This document shows positions 17,014-25,765 of a stretch of DNA of 64,000 nt, one piece after another. The stretch is from Halomontanus rarus. Lineage in GTDB: Archaea > Halobacteriota > Halobacteria > Halobacteriales > Natrialbaceae. The notes below the pieces were generated by a model. That model was not told the DNA's origin and ran no database searches. It saw nothing but the letters and a program-made list of their open reading frames with translations. Made by a program: the position numbers and the translations under genes. The DNA is taken from NCBI RefSeq assembly GCF_017357405.1, contig NZ_CP071597.1, forward strand, positions 3,038,001 to 3,102,000, in the 5' to 3' direction. The stretch's first letter is position 1. Each line of letters starts with the position of its first letter.

Positions 17014-17700
17014 ATGATCCCACTCCTCCACGACTTTTCGAACGCGACGGTCCTCGTCTTCGGCGGCGGCCCCGTCGGCGCTCGCAAAGCCCGCCGGTTC
17101 GCCCGCGAGGCCCGCGTCGTCGTCGTCAGCCCCGAGTTCGTCGACGCCGACTTCGGCGGCGCGGAACGAGTTCGGGCTGCGCCCGACGTGCGGGAGATCG
17201 ACGACTGGCTCGAGCGTATCGGCCCCGCGCTGGTCGTCGCCGCGACCGACGACGAGGAGATCAACGAGGCGGTCGTCGCAGCAGCCCGCGAGCGCGGCGT
17301 GCTGGTCAACCGCGCGGATCGTGCCGGCGACGGGGAGCGCGATCACCGCGACGTCGTCGTCCCCGCGACCGTTCGCGAGGACCCGGTGATCGTCGCGATC
17401 GCGACCGGCGGCACCGCACCCGCAGTGAGCAAGTACCTCCGTCGGGAACTCGAGGAGACCCTCGACGGGGCCGGCGAGATGGCGACCGCCGTTTCGGCGG
17501 TGCGGAACGAACTCAAAGATCGTGACATTTCGCCGGATCGTCGCCGAAAGATCGTGACCGACCTCGTCAATTCTCCGGAGCATTGGACAACTTTACGTAC
17601 GGGTACTTCCAATAGCCGACAAGTGATCGAGGACGTGTTCGCCACGGATGGGTCTCTCTCTACCGATCCGAACGAAACTAACCCGGGTGAGACGAAATGA
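17014..17700 (+). CDS. Precorrin-2 dehydrogenase (SirC/Met8/CysG-N type)
   Basis: 228 residues. The N-terminal Rossmann motif is VLVFGGGPVGARKARRF (14-30). ALVVAATDDEEINEAVVAAA follows, then the family signature VVPATVREDPVIVAIATGG and SKYLRRELEETL in the dimerisation/catalytic part. It oxidises precorrin-2 to sirohydrochlorin with NAD; some homologues also insert iron. Its stop overlaps the hemA start by 4 nt, so the two are co-translated. Upstream is siroheme decarboxylase. Confidence 0.85.
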   Translation: MIPLLHDFSNATVLVFGGGPVGARKARRFAREARVVVVSPEFVDADFGGAERVRAAPDVREIDDWLERIGPALVVAATDDEEINEAVVAAARERGVLVNRADRAGDGERDHRDVVVPATVREDPVIVAIATGGTAPAVSKYLRRELEETLDGAGEMATAVSAVRNELKDRDISPDRRRKIVTDLVNSPEHWTTLRTGTSNSRQVIEDVFATDGSLSTDPNETNPGETK

Positions 17701-19034
17701 TGGGCGCCGGTGTCGTCACGAGCGCGCGCGTCACACACGACGCTGCGGGCGTCGACGACATCGCCGACGCGAGCCCCGAGAGTCAATCGGCCGCCGTCGC
17801 CACGCTCCTGACGCGCCCGGAGATCGAGGAGGCGTTCGTGCTCTCGACGTGCAACCGCGTCGAAGCCTACGTCGTCGCCCCCGACGCCGCCGTCGGTCAG
17901 GCCGCACTCGAGGACGTATTCACCGACGCTGACGGCGACGCCGTCTGCTGGGCCGACCACGACGAGAGCCTGCGTCACCTGCTGCGGGTCGCCGCCGGCC
18001 TCGAGTCGGTCGTCATCGGTGAGGACCAGATCATCGGCCAGGTCCGCGACGCCTACGAGGACGCCCGTCGGTCGGGCGGGATCGGTCCGATGCTCGAAAT
18101 CGCCGTCACGAAGGCGATCCACGTCGGCGAACGCGCCCGAACTGAGACGTCGATCAACGAAGGGATCGTCTCGCTCGGCTCGGCCGCGACGACGCTGGCC
18201 GCCGCCGACGTCGACGGCGGTCTCGAGGGAACGACCGCGCTCGTCGTCGGCGCCGGCGAGATGGGACGGCTCGCCGCCCGCAGCCTCGACGACGCCGGGG
18301 CGAGCGAGGTGATCGTCGCCAATCGGACCGTCTCCCACGCCGACCACGTCGTCTCGGAACTCGGATCCGAGGGTGACGCCGTCGCGCTCGAGGCGATCGA
18401 CACGATCGCCGCCCGGGCTGACGTCGTCGTGGCTGCGACCGGCAGCGCCGAGCCGGTCCTCGTGCCCCGGCATCTGGACGCGGCCGACCGCAAACAGGTC
18501 GTCGTCGACCTCGGCCAGCCCCGGGACGTCTGTCCGACCGCGGCGTCGCTCCCGTCGGTGACCGTCTACGATCTCGACGACCTCGAGACGGTTACCGAAC
18601 GGACGCGCGAACAACGCGCCAACGCTGCTGGCGAGGTCGAGGCGATGATCGACGAGGAGTTCGCGCTCCTCCTCGAGCAGTACAAGCGTACGCGCGCCGA
18701 CGAGGTCATCGCCGCGATGTACGAGAGCGCAGAACGGGTCAAACAGCGCGAGATCGAGACGGCGATCTCCCGACTCGAGGCGAGTCAGGACGGCGCGGTG
18801 ACCGACGAACAGCGTGAAATCGTCGAATCGATGGCCGATTCGCTCGTCGGCCAGCTCCTCGCGCCGCCGACCAAGAGTCTCCGGGAAGCCGCCGCCGAGG
18901 ACGACTGGAGCACGATCAACACCGCTCTCCAGCTGTTCGATCCCGAATTCGGACCCGAAGTGCCGGCGTCGGTCCTCGAGTCGGGATCGGAGTTCGGTAC
19001 CAGGACGTCACTCGGAGCGATCGACGACGATTGA
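17697..19034 (+). CDS. hemA: Glutamyl-tRNA reductase
   Basis: 445 residues. The catalytic Cys lies in AFVLSTCNRVEAYVV near 50. The NADPH-binding segment is TTALVVGAGEMGRLAARSL near 180, preceded by VVIGEDQIIGQVRDAYEDAR. A C-terminal helical dimerisation domain spans about 310-420. It reduces Glu-tRNA to glutamate-1-semialdehyde, the first committed step of tetrapyrrole synthesis. It starts within the end of the precorrin-2 dehydrogenase gene. The GTG/ATG choice at the overlap does not change the protein materially. Confidence 0.95.
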   Translation: MMGAGVVTSARVTHDAAGVDDIADASPESQSAAVATLLTRPEIEEAFVLSTCNRVEAYVVAPDAAVGQAALEDVFTDADGDAVCWADHDESLRHLLRVAAGLESVVIGEDQIIGQVRDAYEDARRSGGIGPMLEIAVTKAIHVGERARTETSINEGIVSLGSAATTLAAADVDGGLEGTTALVVGAGEMGRLAARSLDDAGASEVIVANRTVSHADHVVSELGSEGDAVALEAIDTIAARADVVVAATGSAEPVLVPRHLDAADRKQVVVDLGQPRDVCPTAASLPSVTVYDLDDLETVTERTREQRANAAGEVEAMIDEEFALLLEQYKRTRADEVIAAMYESAERVKQREIETAISRLEASQDGAVTDEQREIVESMADSLVGQLLAPPTKSLREAAAEDDWSTINTALQLFDPEFGPEVPASVLESGSEFGTRTSLGAIDDD

Positions 19035-19046
19035 GTGTTCTTTCTC

Positions 19047-19128
19047 TCGACCTCGATATCGACCTTGAACTCGGTTCGCGTTCACGTTCGCGTTCGAATT
19101 TGAACTCGACTTCGAGTCCGAATTCGAC
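19047..19128. repeat. Degenerate hexameric repeat (GTTCGA/ACTCGA type)
   Basis: About 13 related six-base units (for example GTTCGC GTTCAC GTTCGC GTTCGA) downstream of hemA with no gene. It is the same repeat class as the 16.8 and 28.1 kb runs, on the opposite strand sense. Confidence 0.55.
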
Positions 19129-19197
19129 TATCCTATCCGTTCGAGTTCGGTCTCGTCCGGTCACGCTTCCGAAGAGCCATCGCAAGACGAGCGGCGA

Positions 19198-19380
19198 CTA
19201 CTGATCGGTCCGGGGTGCCGACTCGTCTGCCGATGCCAGTACCTCTCGAAGAACCGACTCCCTGACGACCGGCGAGTGTCTCGTCTCGACGTAGTGGTCG
19301 ATCATCGCCTGGTTGATGTCCTGAGACGAGGCGTCTGCCGTAGCGGTCCACTCGCATTCCCCACAGTGTGCTGTGTTCAT
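19198..19380 (-). CDS. Small C2H2-like zinc-finger protein, 60 aa
   Basis: 60 residues, MNTAHCGECEWTATADASSQ. C6, C9, H29 and H35 have the spacing of a classical zinc finger (CxxC, then H-x5-H after a helix DINQAMIDHYVETRH). Such mini zinc fingers are common in haloarchaea and are likely regulators or nucleic-acid binders. It stands between hemA and the dehydratase gene without an operon partner. Confidence 0.65.
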   Translation of the reverse strand: MNTAHCGECEWTATADASSQDINQAMIDHYVETRHSPVVRESVLREVLASADESAPRTDQ

Positions 19381-19639
19381 ATCGATCCTAGTCGATTCCG
19401 GTGAGGTTATCCCACGGCTTCATCTGTGCATCGTCTAAGAGTCTCAGAGAACACTCGCGGGGTCGACTCGGGCACTCGAGAGCGACCGACGCCGCTCGAC
19501 TGGCGGTTTCGATACGTCACGGGACCCGACAACCGACGACGGAACCCGTCGTCGGTATCGAGAACCCGCGCTCGAGTTAATTGCCGCGTCGGATCGGCCG
19601 GGCACAATCATTATTTAACTGGGTTGCGTTCGAGCGCAC

Positions 19640-19921
19640 ATGGCAGACGTACTCTCTGACGACGAAATCGCCGCTCAGCTTCCCGACACCTGGGATCGCG
19701 AGGGCGACGAGATCGCGCGCACCTACGAGTTCGACGACTACCTTCGCGGCGTCAACTTCGCGCAGATGGTCGGCGAGATCGCCGAAGCGCAGTTTCACCA
19801 CCCCGAGATCATCATCGGCTACGAGGAAGTCGAAATCCGGCTCACCAGCCACGAGGAAGGCGGGATCACGGACGCGGACATCGAGATGGCGGAACTGATC
19901 GACGCCGAGCACTCGGCCTGA
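19640..19921 (+). CDS. Pterin-4a-carbinolamine dehydratase
   Basis: 93 residues, close to the family's usual length. The signature is present: ARTYEFDDYLRGVNF, then AEAQFHHPEIIIGYEEVEI, whose HHPE motif is catalytic, and ITDADIEMAELIDAE at the end. It dehydrates 4a-hydroxytetrahydropterin; many archaeal copies may instead act in molybdopterin-related chemistry or as protein partners. Single gene. Confidence 0.9.
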   Translation: MADVLSDDEIAAQLPDTWDREGDEIARTYEFDDYLRGVNFAQMVGEIAEAQFHHPEIIIGYEEVEIRLTSHEEGGITDADIEMAELIDAEHSA

Positions 19922-20026
19922 GTGACGCGTGGTCCGGCTCGATTCACCCGACTCGAGCCGGATCACGCGTGACACGCAGAGACAGGCACATCGAATACGG
20001 TCGCGCCGATTCTAGATGGACAGCAC

Positions 20027-20434
20027 ATGGACGCACACTACGCATTCGGCGTTCGAATCCGCCTCGAACCCGAGGCCGACGACGTCGTCCTCGAGTCGCC
20101 GACCGTGGAGCGACGGTGTCTCCTCGAGGCGGTCCGTCCGGGCACCGACGGCTGGCTGTTCTTCCGCGATACGCTCTGGCGCGGCGAGGTCGCCGATCAG
20201 GACCACGCCCGCCGGCTGTTCACCGAGAAACTGGGGATGAACGTCGAAGCGGTCGACTTCCGCGGTCTGCACACCGACGAGGCGTACCTCGAAGCGCTGA
20301 AAGCCGAGATCGACGACTCGCTCGAGACGTTCAAGGCAGACTCCGTGACCGAGGCGATCTCGAAGTACTTCGGGTCGTCGCTCGTCGTCGACGTGGGCGA
20401 GGGTGAGGGCGAGAGCGAGGGCGGGGAAGGGTGA
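20027..20434 (+). CDS. LWR-salt family protein
   Basis: 135 residues with the family's central FFRDTLWRGEVADQ motif (the LWR triplet near 54-56). It ends in an acidic Gly/Glu low-complexity tail (GEGEGESEGGEG) encoded by a hexameric GA-rich repeat. It is a haloarchaeal family of unknown function. It lies on the same strand as the HAD gene, with a 127-bp gap. Confidence 0.75.
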   Translation: MDAHYAFGVRIRLEPEADDVVLESPTVERRCLLEAVRPGTDGWLFFRDTLWRGEVADQDHARRLFTEKLGMNVEAVDFRGLHTDEAYLEALKAEIDDSLETFKADSVTEAISKYFGSSLVVDVGEGEGESEGGEG

Positions 20435-20561
20435 TCGGAGTGTTCGGTGTTCGGTGTACGTGTGCGCGTACGCCACTGTATCACACACGGCGAAGCGCCG
20501 ATACACACTTACTCGTGACCGCCCTACTAGGTCGTCCCAGCAGGGACATTCGAGACAATCC

Positions 20562-21197
20562 ATGGCTATGGCACTTTCTTACGACTTCTGGCTGCTCGAC
20601 CTCGACGGCACGCTGATCGACGTCGAGTGGTCCTACACCCGCGAGGTGTTCGACGCCGTCGGCGACCGTCTCGGCCGCGGGTTCACCGACCGAGAGGCGC
20701 GGATTCTCTGGAACGGCCTCACCGGCTCGCGCGACCGGCAACTCCGTGAGTGGGGGATCGAGCCCGTGTCGTTCTGGGAGGCCTTCCACGCGGAGGAGGA
20801 CCCGCTGGTGCGGGCCGAACAGACCTACCTCCACGAGGACGCCGCGTTCGTCGCCGACCTCGAGGTACCGGTCGGACTCGTCACGCACTGCCAGCAGTTT
20901 CTGGCCGACCCGGTTCTCGACGCGGTGGGTATTCGCGACTGGTTCGACGGGATCGTCTGCTGTACGGAAGAGACGGGCTGGAAGCCCGATCCCGGACCCG
21001 TTCGGCAGGTCATGCAGGAAATCGACGTCGCCGGCAACGGTCACCGCGGCGTCCTCGCCGGTGACGGCTCGAACGACGTCGGAGCGGCCTGGAACGCCGG
21101 TCTCGACGCGATCCACGTCGAACGTATCGGACACGACCGTCGCGGACGCTGCGTATTGGGTGACTACCGGGTCACGTCGTTCGACGAACTGTCGTGA
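20562..21197 (+). CDS. HAD-superfamily hydrolase
   Basis: 211 residues from MAMALSYDFWLLDLDGTLID. Motif I is DLDGT with the nucleophilic Asp, motif II is VGLVTH, the Lys lies in TGWKPDPGPVRQVM, and motif IV is VLAGDGSNDVGAAWNAG. A helical cap occupies about 25-95. It resembles small phosphatases of the phosphoglycolate type. The substrate cannot be read from sequence. A second ATG two codons in is equally possible. Confidence 0.85.
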   Translation: MAMALSYDFWLLDLDGTLIDVEWSYTREVFDAVGDRLGRGFTDREARILWNGLTGSRDRQLREWGIEPVSFWEAFHAEEDPLVRAEQTYLHEDAAFVADLEVPVGLVTHCQQFLADPVLDAVGIRDWFDGIVCCTEETGWKPDPGPVRQVMQEIDVAGNGHRGVLAGDGSNDVGAAWNAGLDAIHVERIGHDRRGRCVLGDYRVTSFDELS

Positions 21198-21265
21198 TCT
21201 GCGGCCGACCTTGTACATGACGGTCGTCGGTTTTCCCGTCTGGCAGCCGTCAGTATCGCGTATCC

Positions 21266-21562
21266 GTGAACGAGGATCTCTACGCGAACGACGGTGTGGT
21301 CCGACGGCGGTACCGACCCGGCGAGGAGAACGCGTCACTGAGCAACGTCGTGTTGCGCGCGATCGACGACCACAGTGACGAGACGCTGACTCGAGGCGAC
21401 CGGACGCTCTACGATCAGATCGATCCCGACGCCCTCGATACGCTCTTTCGAGGAGACGGTGATGCACCCGTCACGCTCCAGTTCGCGTTCGACGGGATGA
21501 ACGTGAGTCTGTGGTGTGAGGAGACGGTCGAGATCAGAGTCTCTGGGACCGATTCGTCGTAG
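21266..21562 (+). CDS. HalOD1 output-domain protein
   Basis: 98 residues from a GTG start. The haloarchaeal HalOD1 domain fills the protein: ENASLSNVVLRAIDDHSDE, then YDQIDPDALDTLFRG, and the closing strand pair VTLQFAFDGMNVSLW. It usually appears as a single-domain output module in signalling, with unknown target. Convergent with an HTH_10 regulator gene. Confidence 0.75.
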   Translation: MNEDLYANDGVVRRRYRPGEENASLSNVVLRAIDDHSDETLTRGDRTLYDQIDPDALDTLFRGDGDAPVTLQFAFDGMNVSLWCEETVEIRVSGTDSS

Positions 21563-21650
21563 GGTCGCCTCGAGCGTTGTCGCTCGCTCGAATCGGAAGT
21601 GGAAGTGAACGTGAACGTGACTCTCAATCCGGACGTGAGCGGAATCGAAC

Positions 21651-22307
21651 TCAGGAATTGGGGCGGTCGCTCGCCGGTTGTAATTCGGCGTCGACGAGCG
21701 TCTCGTAGGCTCGCCGCAGTCGTTCGGAAAGCGCCTGATGGGAGATTCCGAGTTCGGCGGCGAGTTCTTCCATCGATATCTGCCGTGGAATTTCGAAGTA
21801 GCCGTGTTCGAACGCCGCCGACAGCGCTTCCTGCTGTTCGGGCGTCAATCGCGTGTGCGTCCTCGAGTCGTCGGTGAGTTCCGTGATCCGTCGGAGGTCG
21901 GCGTTGACGCCGAACTCGACCAGCCGGTCGTTGGTCTCGCAGAGTTCCTCGCGGTCGAGAAACCGCATGCGAATCTGCCACCAGCCCGCGGTCGCGGTCG
22001 CCTCGAGCAACGACCCACCCTCGTCGAGGAGTTCGTCCCAGACGCGCTGGGCCTCCTCGCCGAACGTGATGTCGTAGAGCAGTCGCCGATCCGTTTCCGT
22101 CTCGACGAGCAATTCGAACGATTCGACCGTCGGGTCGGCCTCGAGTGCGCTCTCGACGGTCTCGCGGTCGGCGTCCGAGATCCAGAGACAGGGAAGCGTT
22201 TTCGAGACCGACGGCTCGAGTTCGACCGTCGCATCGGGTGCGCGCTCGAGTGCGACCGATAGTGCCGTATCCTCCGTTGGGAGGCGAAACTCGGCAATCG
22301 TCGACAT
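21651..22307 (-). CDS. HTH_10 (bacterio-opsin-activator type) regulator
   Basis: 218 residues from MSTIAEFRLPTEDTALS. Residues 1-150 match the BAT/GAF-like N-terminal sensor seen in many haloarchaeal regulators. The C-terminal HTH_10 (about 160-215) carries LTPEQQEALSAAFEHGYFEI and MEELAAELGISHQALSERLR. Probable single-component transcription factor; target unknown. An in-frame ATG seven codons upstream exists. Confidence 0.8.
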   Translation of the reverse strand: MSTIAEFRLPTEDTALSVALERAPDATVELEPSVSKTLPCLWISDADRETVESALEADPTVESFELLVETETDRRLLYDITFGEEAQRVWDELLDEGGSLLEATATAGWWQIRMRFLDREELCETNDRLVEFGVNADLRRITELTDDSRTHTRLTPEQQEALSAAFEHGYFEIPRQISMEELAAELGISHQALSERLRRAYETLVDAELQPASDRPNS

Positions 22308-22407
22308 CACCACACGTACACCATTCACGCGTAAAACTGCTACTTAGCGGGACCTGACTGTCGTCAGGTGTGACGTTTAGTAGCGCGCCTTGCGAGCGCC
22401 TGTTCGC

Positions 22408-24423
22408 TCACTGCGGTCGTCGACAGCCGTCGGAACTGACCGTCTTTTCGATCGCTCGCTCGAGGGCGCGAACGCTCGCTTTCTCTACTCGATCCGGGTT
22501 CGCGAGGAGGCGAACGTCCTGCTCACCCAGCGAAACGAACCCGCACTCGAGGTGATCGGCGGTCGCCCGGAGGCCGAGGCCGACGTCGGCGTCACCCGAA
22601 AGCACCGTTCGCGCGGGACTCTCGTGGGCGCGCAGACCGAGGTCGAAGCCATTGATCGCGTCGGTGACCGCTCGCCGCTCGAGCCCGCGCGCGTCGGCGA
22701 GTTCGTCGAGTGCGGCCTCGAGGTCGGTCCGCAGTCCCGAGTCGGGCGTCCGATTGACGAACCGCAGGTCGCGATCGACGAGGTCCGCCACTCCCTCGAT
22801 CTCGGCTGGATTCCCCGGTGGGACGACCAGTCCCCACTCGCGGCGCCACTCGGCGAGAACCGTCGCTTCCTCGGGAACCCGGTGATCGGCCTCGAGTGAC
22901 CCCGCAGCGACCGCCACGTCGGGGACGCCCTCGCGAAGTCGGCGGAGGGCGGGGCGCGTGCCGACCGAGAGGTAGCGCGGGCGATCGAGACGGTCGAGCG
23001 CCCGGTTCAGCGTCGGGTCGTCCTCGCCGACGCCGAGGAGCGTGGGCGGTCGGATATCGGGTGAGAAGAGCCGAACCGTCACGCGCTCGCCGGCCGACAG
23101 GTAGGCCGTGTCCGGGTGAACCTCGACGACGCCGTCGGCGTCAGCGAGGCTGGTGGTCGCGCCGCTACCCTTGTCGACGGGGTAGACGAGGAGGTCGTCG
23201 GTGGTGTTCCCGTTCTCGCCCCCATCTCCGTCTCCGTTCCCGTCGGATTCACTGCCACTGTCGGACGCCCCGTCCCCGTCGGTCACGACTCCGACGGGCA
23301 GCAGCCGCAATCGCCCCTCCTCGTAGCGTTCCTCGACCGCCATCCGCCCCTCGAGGGTCGCCGAAGCGGGTTCGGGATGGCCCGCCGCCTCTCGGATCGC
23401 TGGCGCGACGAAGGTTCGAAAGACCATCATCGCCGACACCGGATACCCCGGCAATCCCACGTAGGCCGACCGCTCGAGGCGGCCCACGAGCATCGGTTTT
23501 CCGGGTTTGACGCTGACGCCGTGGATCAACAACTCCCCTTGCTCGTCGATCACCCGGTGGACGACGTCGACCGCGCCCGCGCTGGTCGATCCCGACGAGA
23601 GGACCAGGTCGCACTCGGTGGCGGCCTCCCGGAGAACGCGCTCGAGTTCGTCCCTGTCGTCGCCTGCGTGCGGATAGAGGACCGCCTCGCCGCCGGCGTC
23701 TTCGACCCCCGCAGCGATCGTGTAGCTGTTGACGTCGTAGATCTCGCCGCGGTCGCTGTCGACCGTTTCGCCCGGTCGGACGAGTTCGTCGCCCGTCGAG
23801 ACGATGCCGACGCGGGGTTTGGAGCGGACGGGAACCTCGTCGACGCCCAGCGCCGAGAGCAGACCGATCTCCCGCGGGGTGAGTCTGGTGCCGGGGCCGA
23901 GCGCCCGCTCGCCGGCCGCGACGTCCGCGCCGGCGAACATGACGTTGTCGCCGGGCGTGACGGCGGTTCGGACGAGGACGGCGTCGTCGCTCGCGGCGTT
24001 GTTGCTCGCGGAGCCATCGTTCGCTCGGTCCGCCGATTCGGAACCGGCGCGATCGGTCCGCTCGACCGGGACCATCGCGTCCGCGCCAGCGGGCATCACC
24101 GCCCCGGTCGAAATCTCGACCGCCTCGCCGGCCTCGAGAGTCACGTCGGGCTTCTCCCCCGCCCGCACCTCCCCGACGACCTCGAGGCGTGCCGGATCGC
24201 CTTCCGTCGCGCCGAAGGTGTCCCGCGCCCGCAGCGCGTAGCCGTCGAGGCTCGCCCGGTCGAACCCGGGGACGTCGATCTCGGCGTCGATTCGCGCGAG
24301 CAGCACCCGACCGCGGGCGCTCGAGAGGGAGACCCGATCGACGCCGCCCTCGAGCGCGAGCGAGCGGATCGCCTCCCTGGCTTCTTCGGGGGTAGCGAGG
24401 TCGCGAAATTCCGTGCGTTCCAT
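22408..24423 (-). CDS. MoeA molybdopterin molybdotransferase fused to a periplasmic-binding-like (PBP) domain
   Basis: 671 residues from MERTEFRDLATPEEAREA. The MoeA part (about 1-420) has GFDRASLDGYALRARDTFG, STGDELVRPGE, SSGSTSAGAVDVV and PGKPMLVGRLERSAYVGLPG. After a Ser/Gly/Asn low-complexity linker (about 380-405) the C-terminal 200 residues form the MoeA-associated PBP_like domain (LLGVGEDDPTLNRALDRL to VGLGLRATADHLECG), which in relatives may sense molybdate or tungstate or regulate transcription. MoeA inserts Mo or W into adenylated molybdopterin. It lies downstream of the aminopeptidase and a second MoeA on the same strand. Confidence 0.9.
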   Translation of the reverse strand: MERTEFRDLATPEEAREAIRSLALEGGVDRVSLSSARGRVLLARIDAEIDVPGFDRASLDGYALRARDTFGATEGDPARLEVVGEVRAGEKPDVTLEAGEAVEISTGAVMPAGADAMVPVERTDRAGSESADRANDGSASNNAASDDAVLVRTAVTPGDNVMFAGADVAAGERALGPGTRLTPREIGLLSALGVDEVPVRSKPRVGIVSTGDELVRPGETVDSDRGEIYDVNSYTIAAGVEDAGGEAVLYPHAGDDRDELERVLREAATECDLVLSSGSTSAGAVDVVHRVIDEQGELLIHGVSVKPGKPMLVGRLERSAYVGLPGYPVSAMMVFRTFVAPAIREAAGHPEPASATLEGRMAVEERYEEGRLRLLPVGVVTDGDGASDSGSESDGNGDGDGGENGNTTDDLLVYPVDKGSGATTSLADADGVVEVHPDTAYLSAGERVTVRLFSPDIRPPTLLGVGEDDPTLNRALDRLDRPRYLSVGTRPALRRLREGVPDVAVAAGSLEADHRVPEEATVLAEWRREWGLVVPPGNPAEIEGVADLVDRDLRFVNRTPDSGLRTDLEAALDELADARGLERRAVTDAINGFDLGLRAHESPARTVLSGDADVGLGLRATADHLECGFVSLGEQDVRLLANPDRVEKASVRALERAIEKTVSSDGCRRPQ

Positions 24424-24557
24424 GGTCGGTCGTCGGGACGGATCGACAAAAACGTCCACGTCCGCGTTCGCGTCCGCGTCCGCATCGTCTCTCGCGGGTC
24501 GCAGTTCGGTTCGTCGAACCCGGCCCGACGCGGTCGGCGAGTTCGGGGATTCACGGC

Positions 24558-25667
24558 TCAACCCTCGACTTCGAACTCGCCCTCGAACCCGTCTTCGAAC
24601 CGGAACACGCCGTTTCGCTGGATCACGTCGCCGTCCACCTCGATGCGCGAGTCCTCGCCGACGTCGAGGATCAGGTCCGCGTGGACCGCGCTCCCGTTGC
24701 ACTCCCGATCCTCGGGCACGCACTCCTCGACGGCGTTTCCGAGCGCGACGTGGACGGTGTCGCCCATCTTCTCGTCGAACAGCACGTTGCCGGTGAACCG
24801 ATCGATGCCGCGATTCGTCCCGATCCCGAGTTCGCCCGCGCGCCGCGCGCCCGCGTCGGTCTCGAGCAGGCTCGTCAACGCGTCCTCGTTTCGGGCCGCG
24901 GAATGGGCCACGACCTCGCCGTCTTCGAACTCGAGGCGGGCGTCCCGGATCTCCCGGCCGTTCCGGATCACCGGCACGTCGAACCGCACCGTCCCCTCGA
25001 CCGAGTCGGGGACCGGGGCGGTGAACACCTCGCCGCCCGGGAGGTTCTGGGTCGCGTCGTCGTTCTCGGCTCGCATGCCGTCGACGGACATGCGGAGGTC
25101 GGTCCCCTCGCCGCTGACGATCCGAACCTCCTCGGCCGGCTCGAGGACCTCCACGAGTTGCTGCTGGAACTCCCGCTGTGCGGTCCAGTCTCGATCGACG
25201 GCCTCGTAGACGAAGTCGGCCCACGCCGCGGTGCTCATCTCGGCTCGCTGTGCGTCCGCGGCCGTCGGATGCCGGGTGATGACCCACCGTTTTCCGAGTC
25301 GCTCCTCGAGAACCGGCCGTCGTGCGCGGCTCGCGGCGGCCGCCTTCGCCGGGTCGACGTCGCTCGTCTCCGACGGGTTCGCCCCGCCGGCGATCATGAT
25401 CACCACGTCGGTCTCCGCCATCGCGGCGAGTCGGTGTTCTTTCGGGCGAAAGTCCTCGACGTCCATCGCTCGAGCGTACGCGCGACCGGCTCGAGCGTTC
25501 CGCCACGAGAGGATCGGGCGCGCGCCCCGCTCGCCGAGGTGCTCGTAGAGCGCGATGACTAACTCGTCGGCCGCCGCCGGCGCTCGGACGAGAACGTCGT
25601 CGTCGGGGCCGACGTCCGTACAGTGGTCGACGAGGATCTCGGCGTGTCTCCTAATGCGGTCATCCAT
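24558..25667 (-). CDS. M29-family aminopeptidase
   Basis: 369 residues, MDDRIRRHAEILVDHCTDVG, the characteristic start of thermophilic-type aminopeptidases (M29). Further family blocks are LPGGEVFTAPVPDSVEG, with the metal-binding Glu, and the C-terminal HVALGNAVEE and HADLILDVGEDSRIEVDG with the metal-binding His/Asp. It hydrolyses N-terminal residues of peptides with two metal ions. It lies between two moeA paralogues on the same strand, about 100 bp from each, with no obvious functional tie. Confidence 0.9.
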   Translation of the reverse strand: MDDRIRRHAEILVDHCTDVGPDDDVLVRAPAAADELVIALYEHLGERGARPILSWRNARAGRAYARAMDVEDFRPKEHRLAAMAETDVVIMIAGGANPSETSDVDPAKAAAASRARRPVLEERLGKRWVITRHPTAADAQRAEMSTAAWADFVYEAVDRDWTAQREFQQQLVEVLEPAEEVRIVSGEGTDLRMSVDGMRAENDDATQNLPGGEVFTAPVPDSVEGTVRFDVPVIRNGREIRDARLEFEDGEVVAHSAARNEDALTSLLETDAGARRAGELGIGTNRGIDRFTGNVLFDEKMGDTVHVALGNAVEECVPEDRECNGSAVHADLILDVGEDSRIEVDGDVIQRNGVFRFEDGFEGEFEVEG

Positions 25668-25765
25668 GTACCGAGATGACGGACGATTGTCGTAAGTATC
25701 TCCGCCAGCCGGAGTGAAAGTAAAACTCGAATCGCAGTCGGTTCGAGTGACGTGTGCCGTCGAAT

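Noticed and set aside
24424..25506. Very long minus-strand frame giving a 1032-aa version of the MoeA fusion
   Set aside because: Upstream of 24423 the frame shadows the aminopeptidase gene with Arg/Gly-rich, motif-free sequence.
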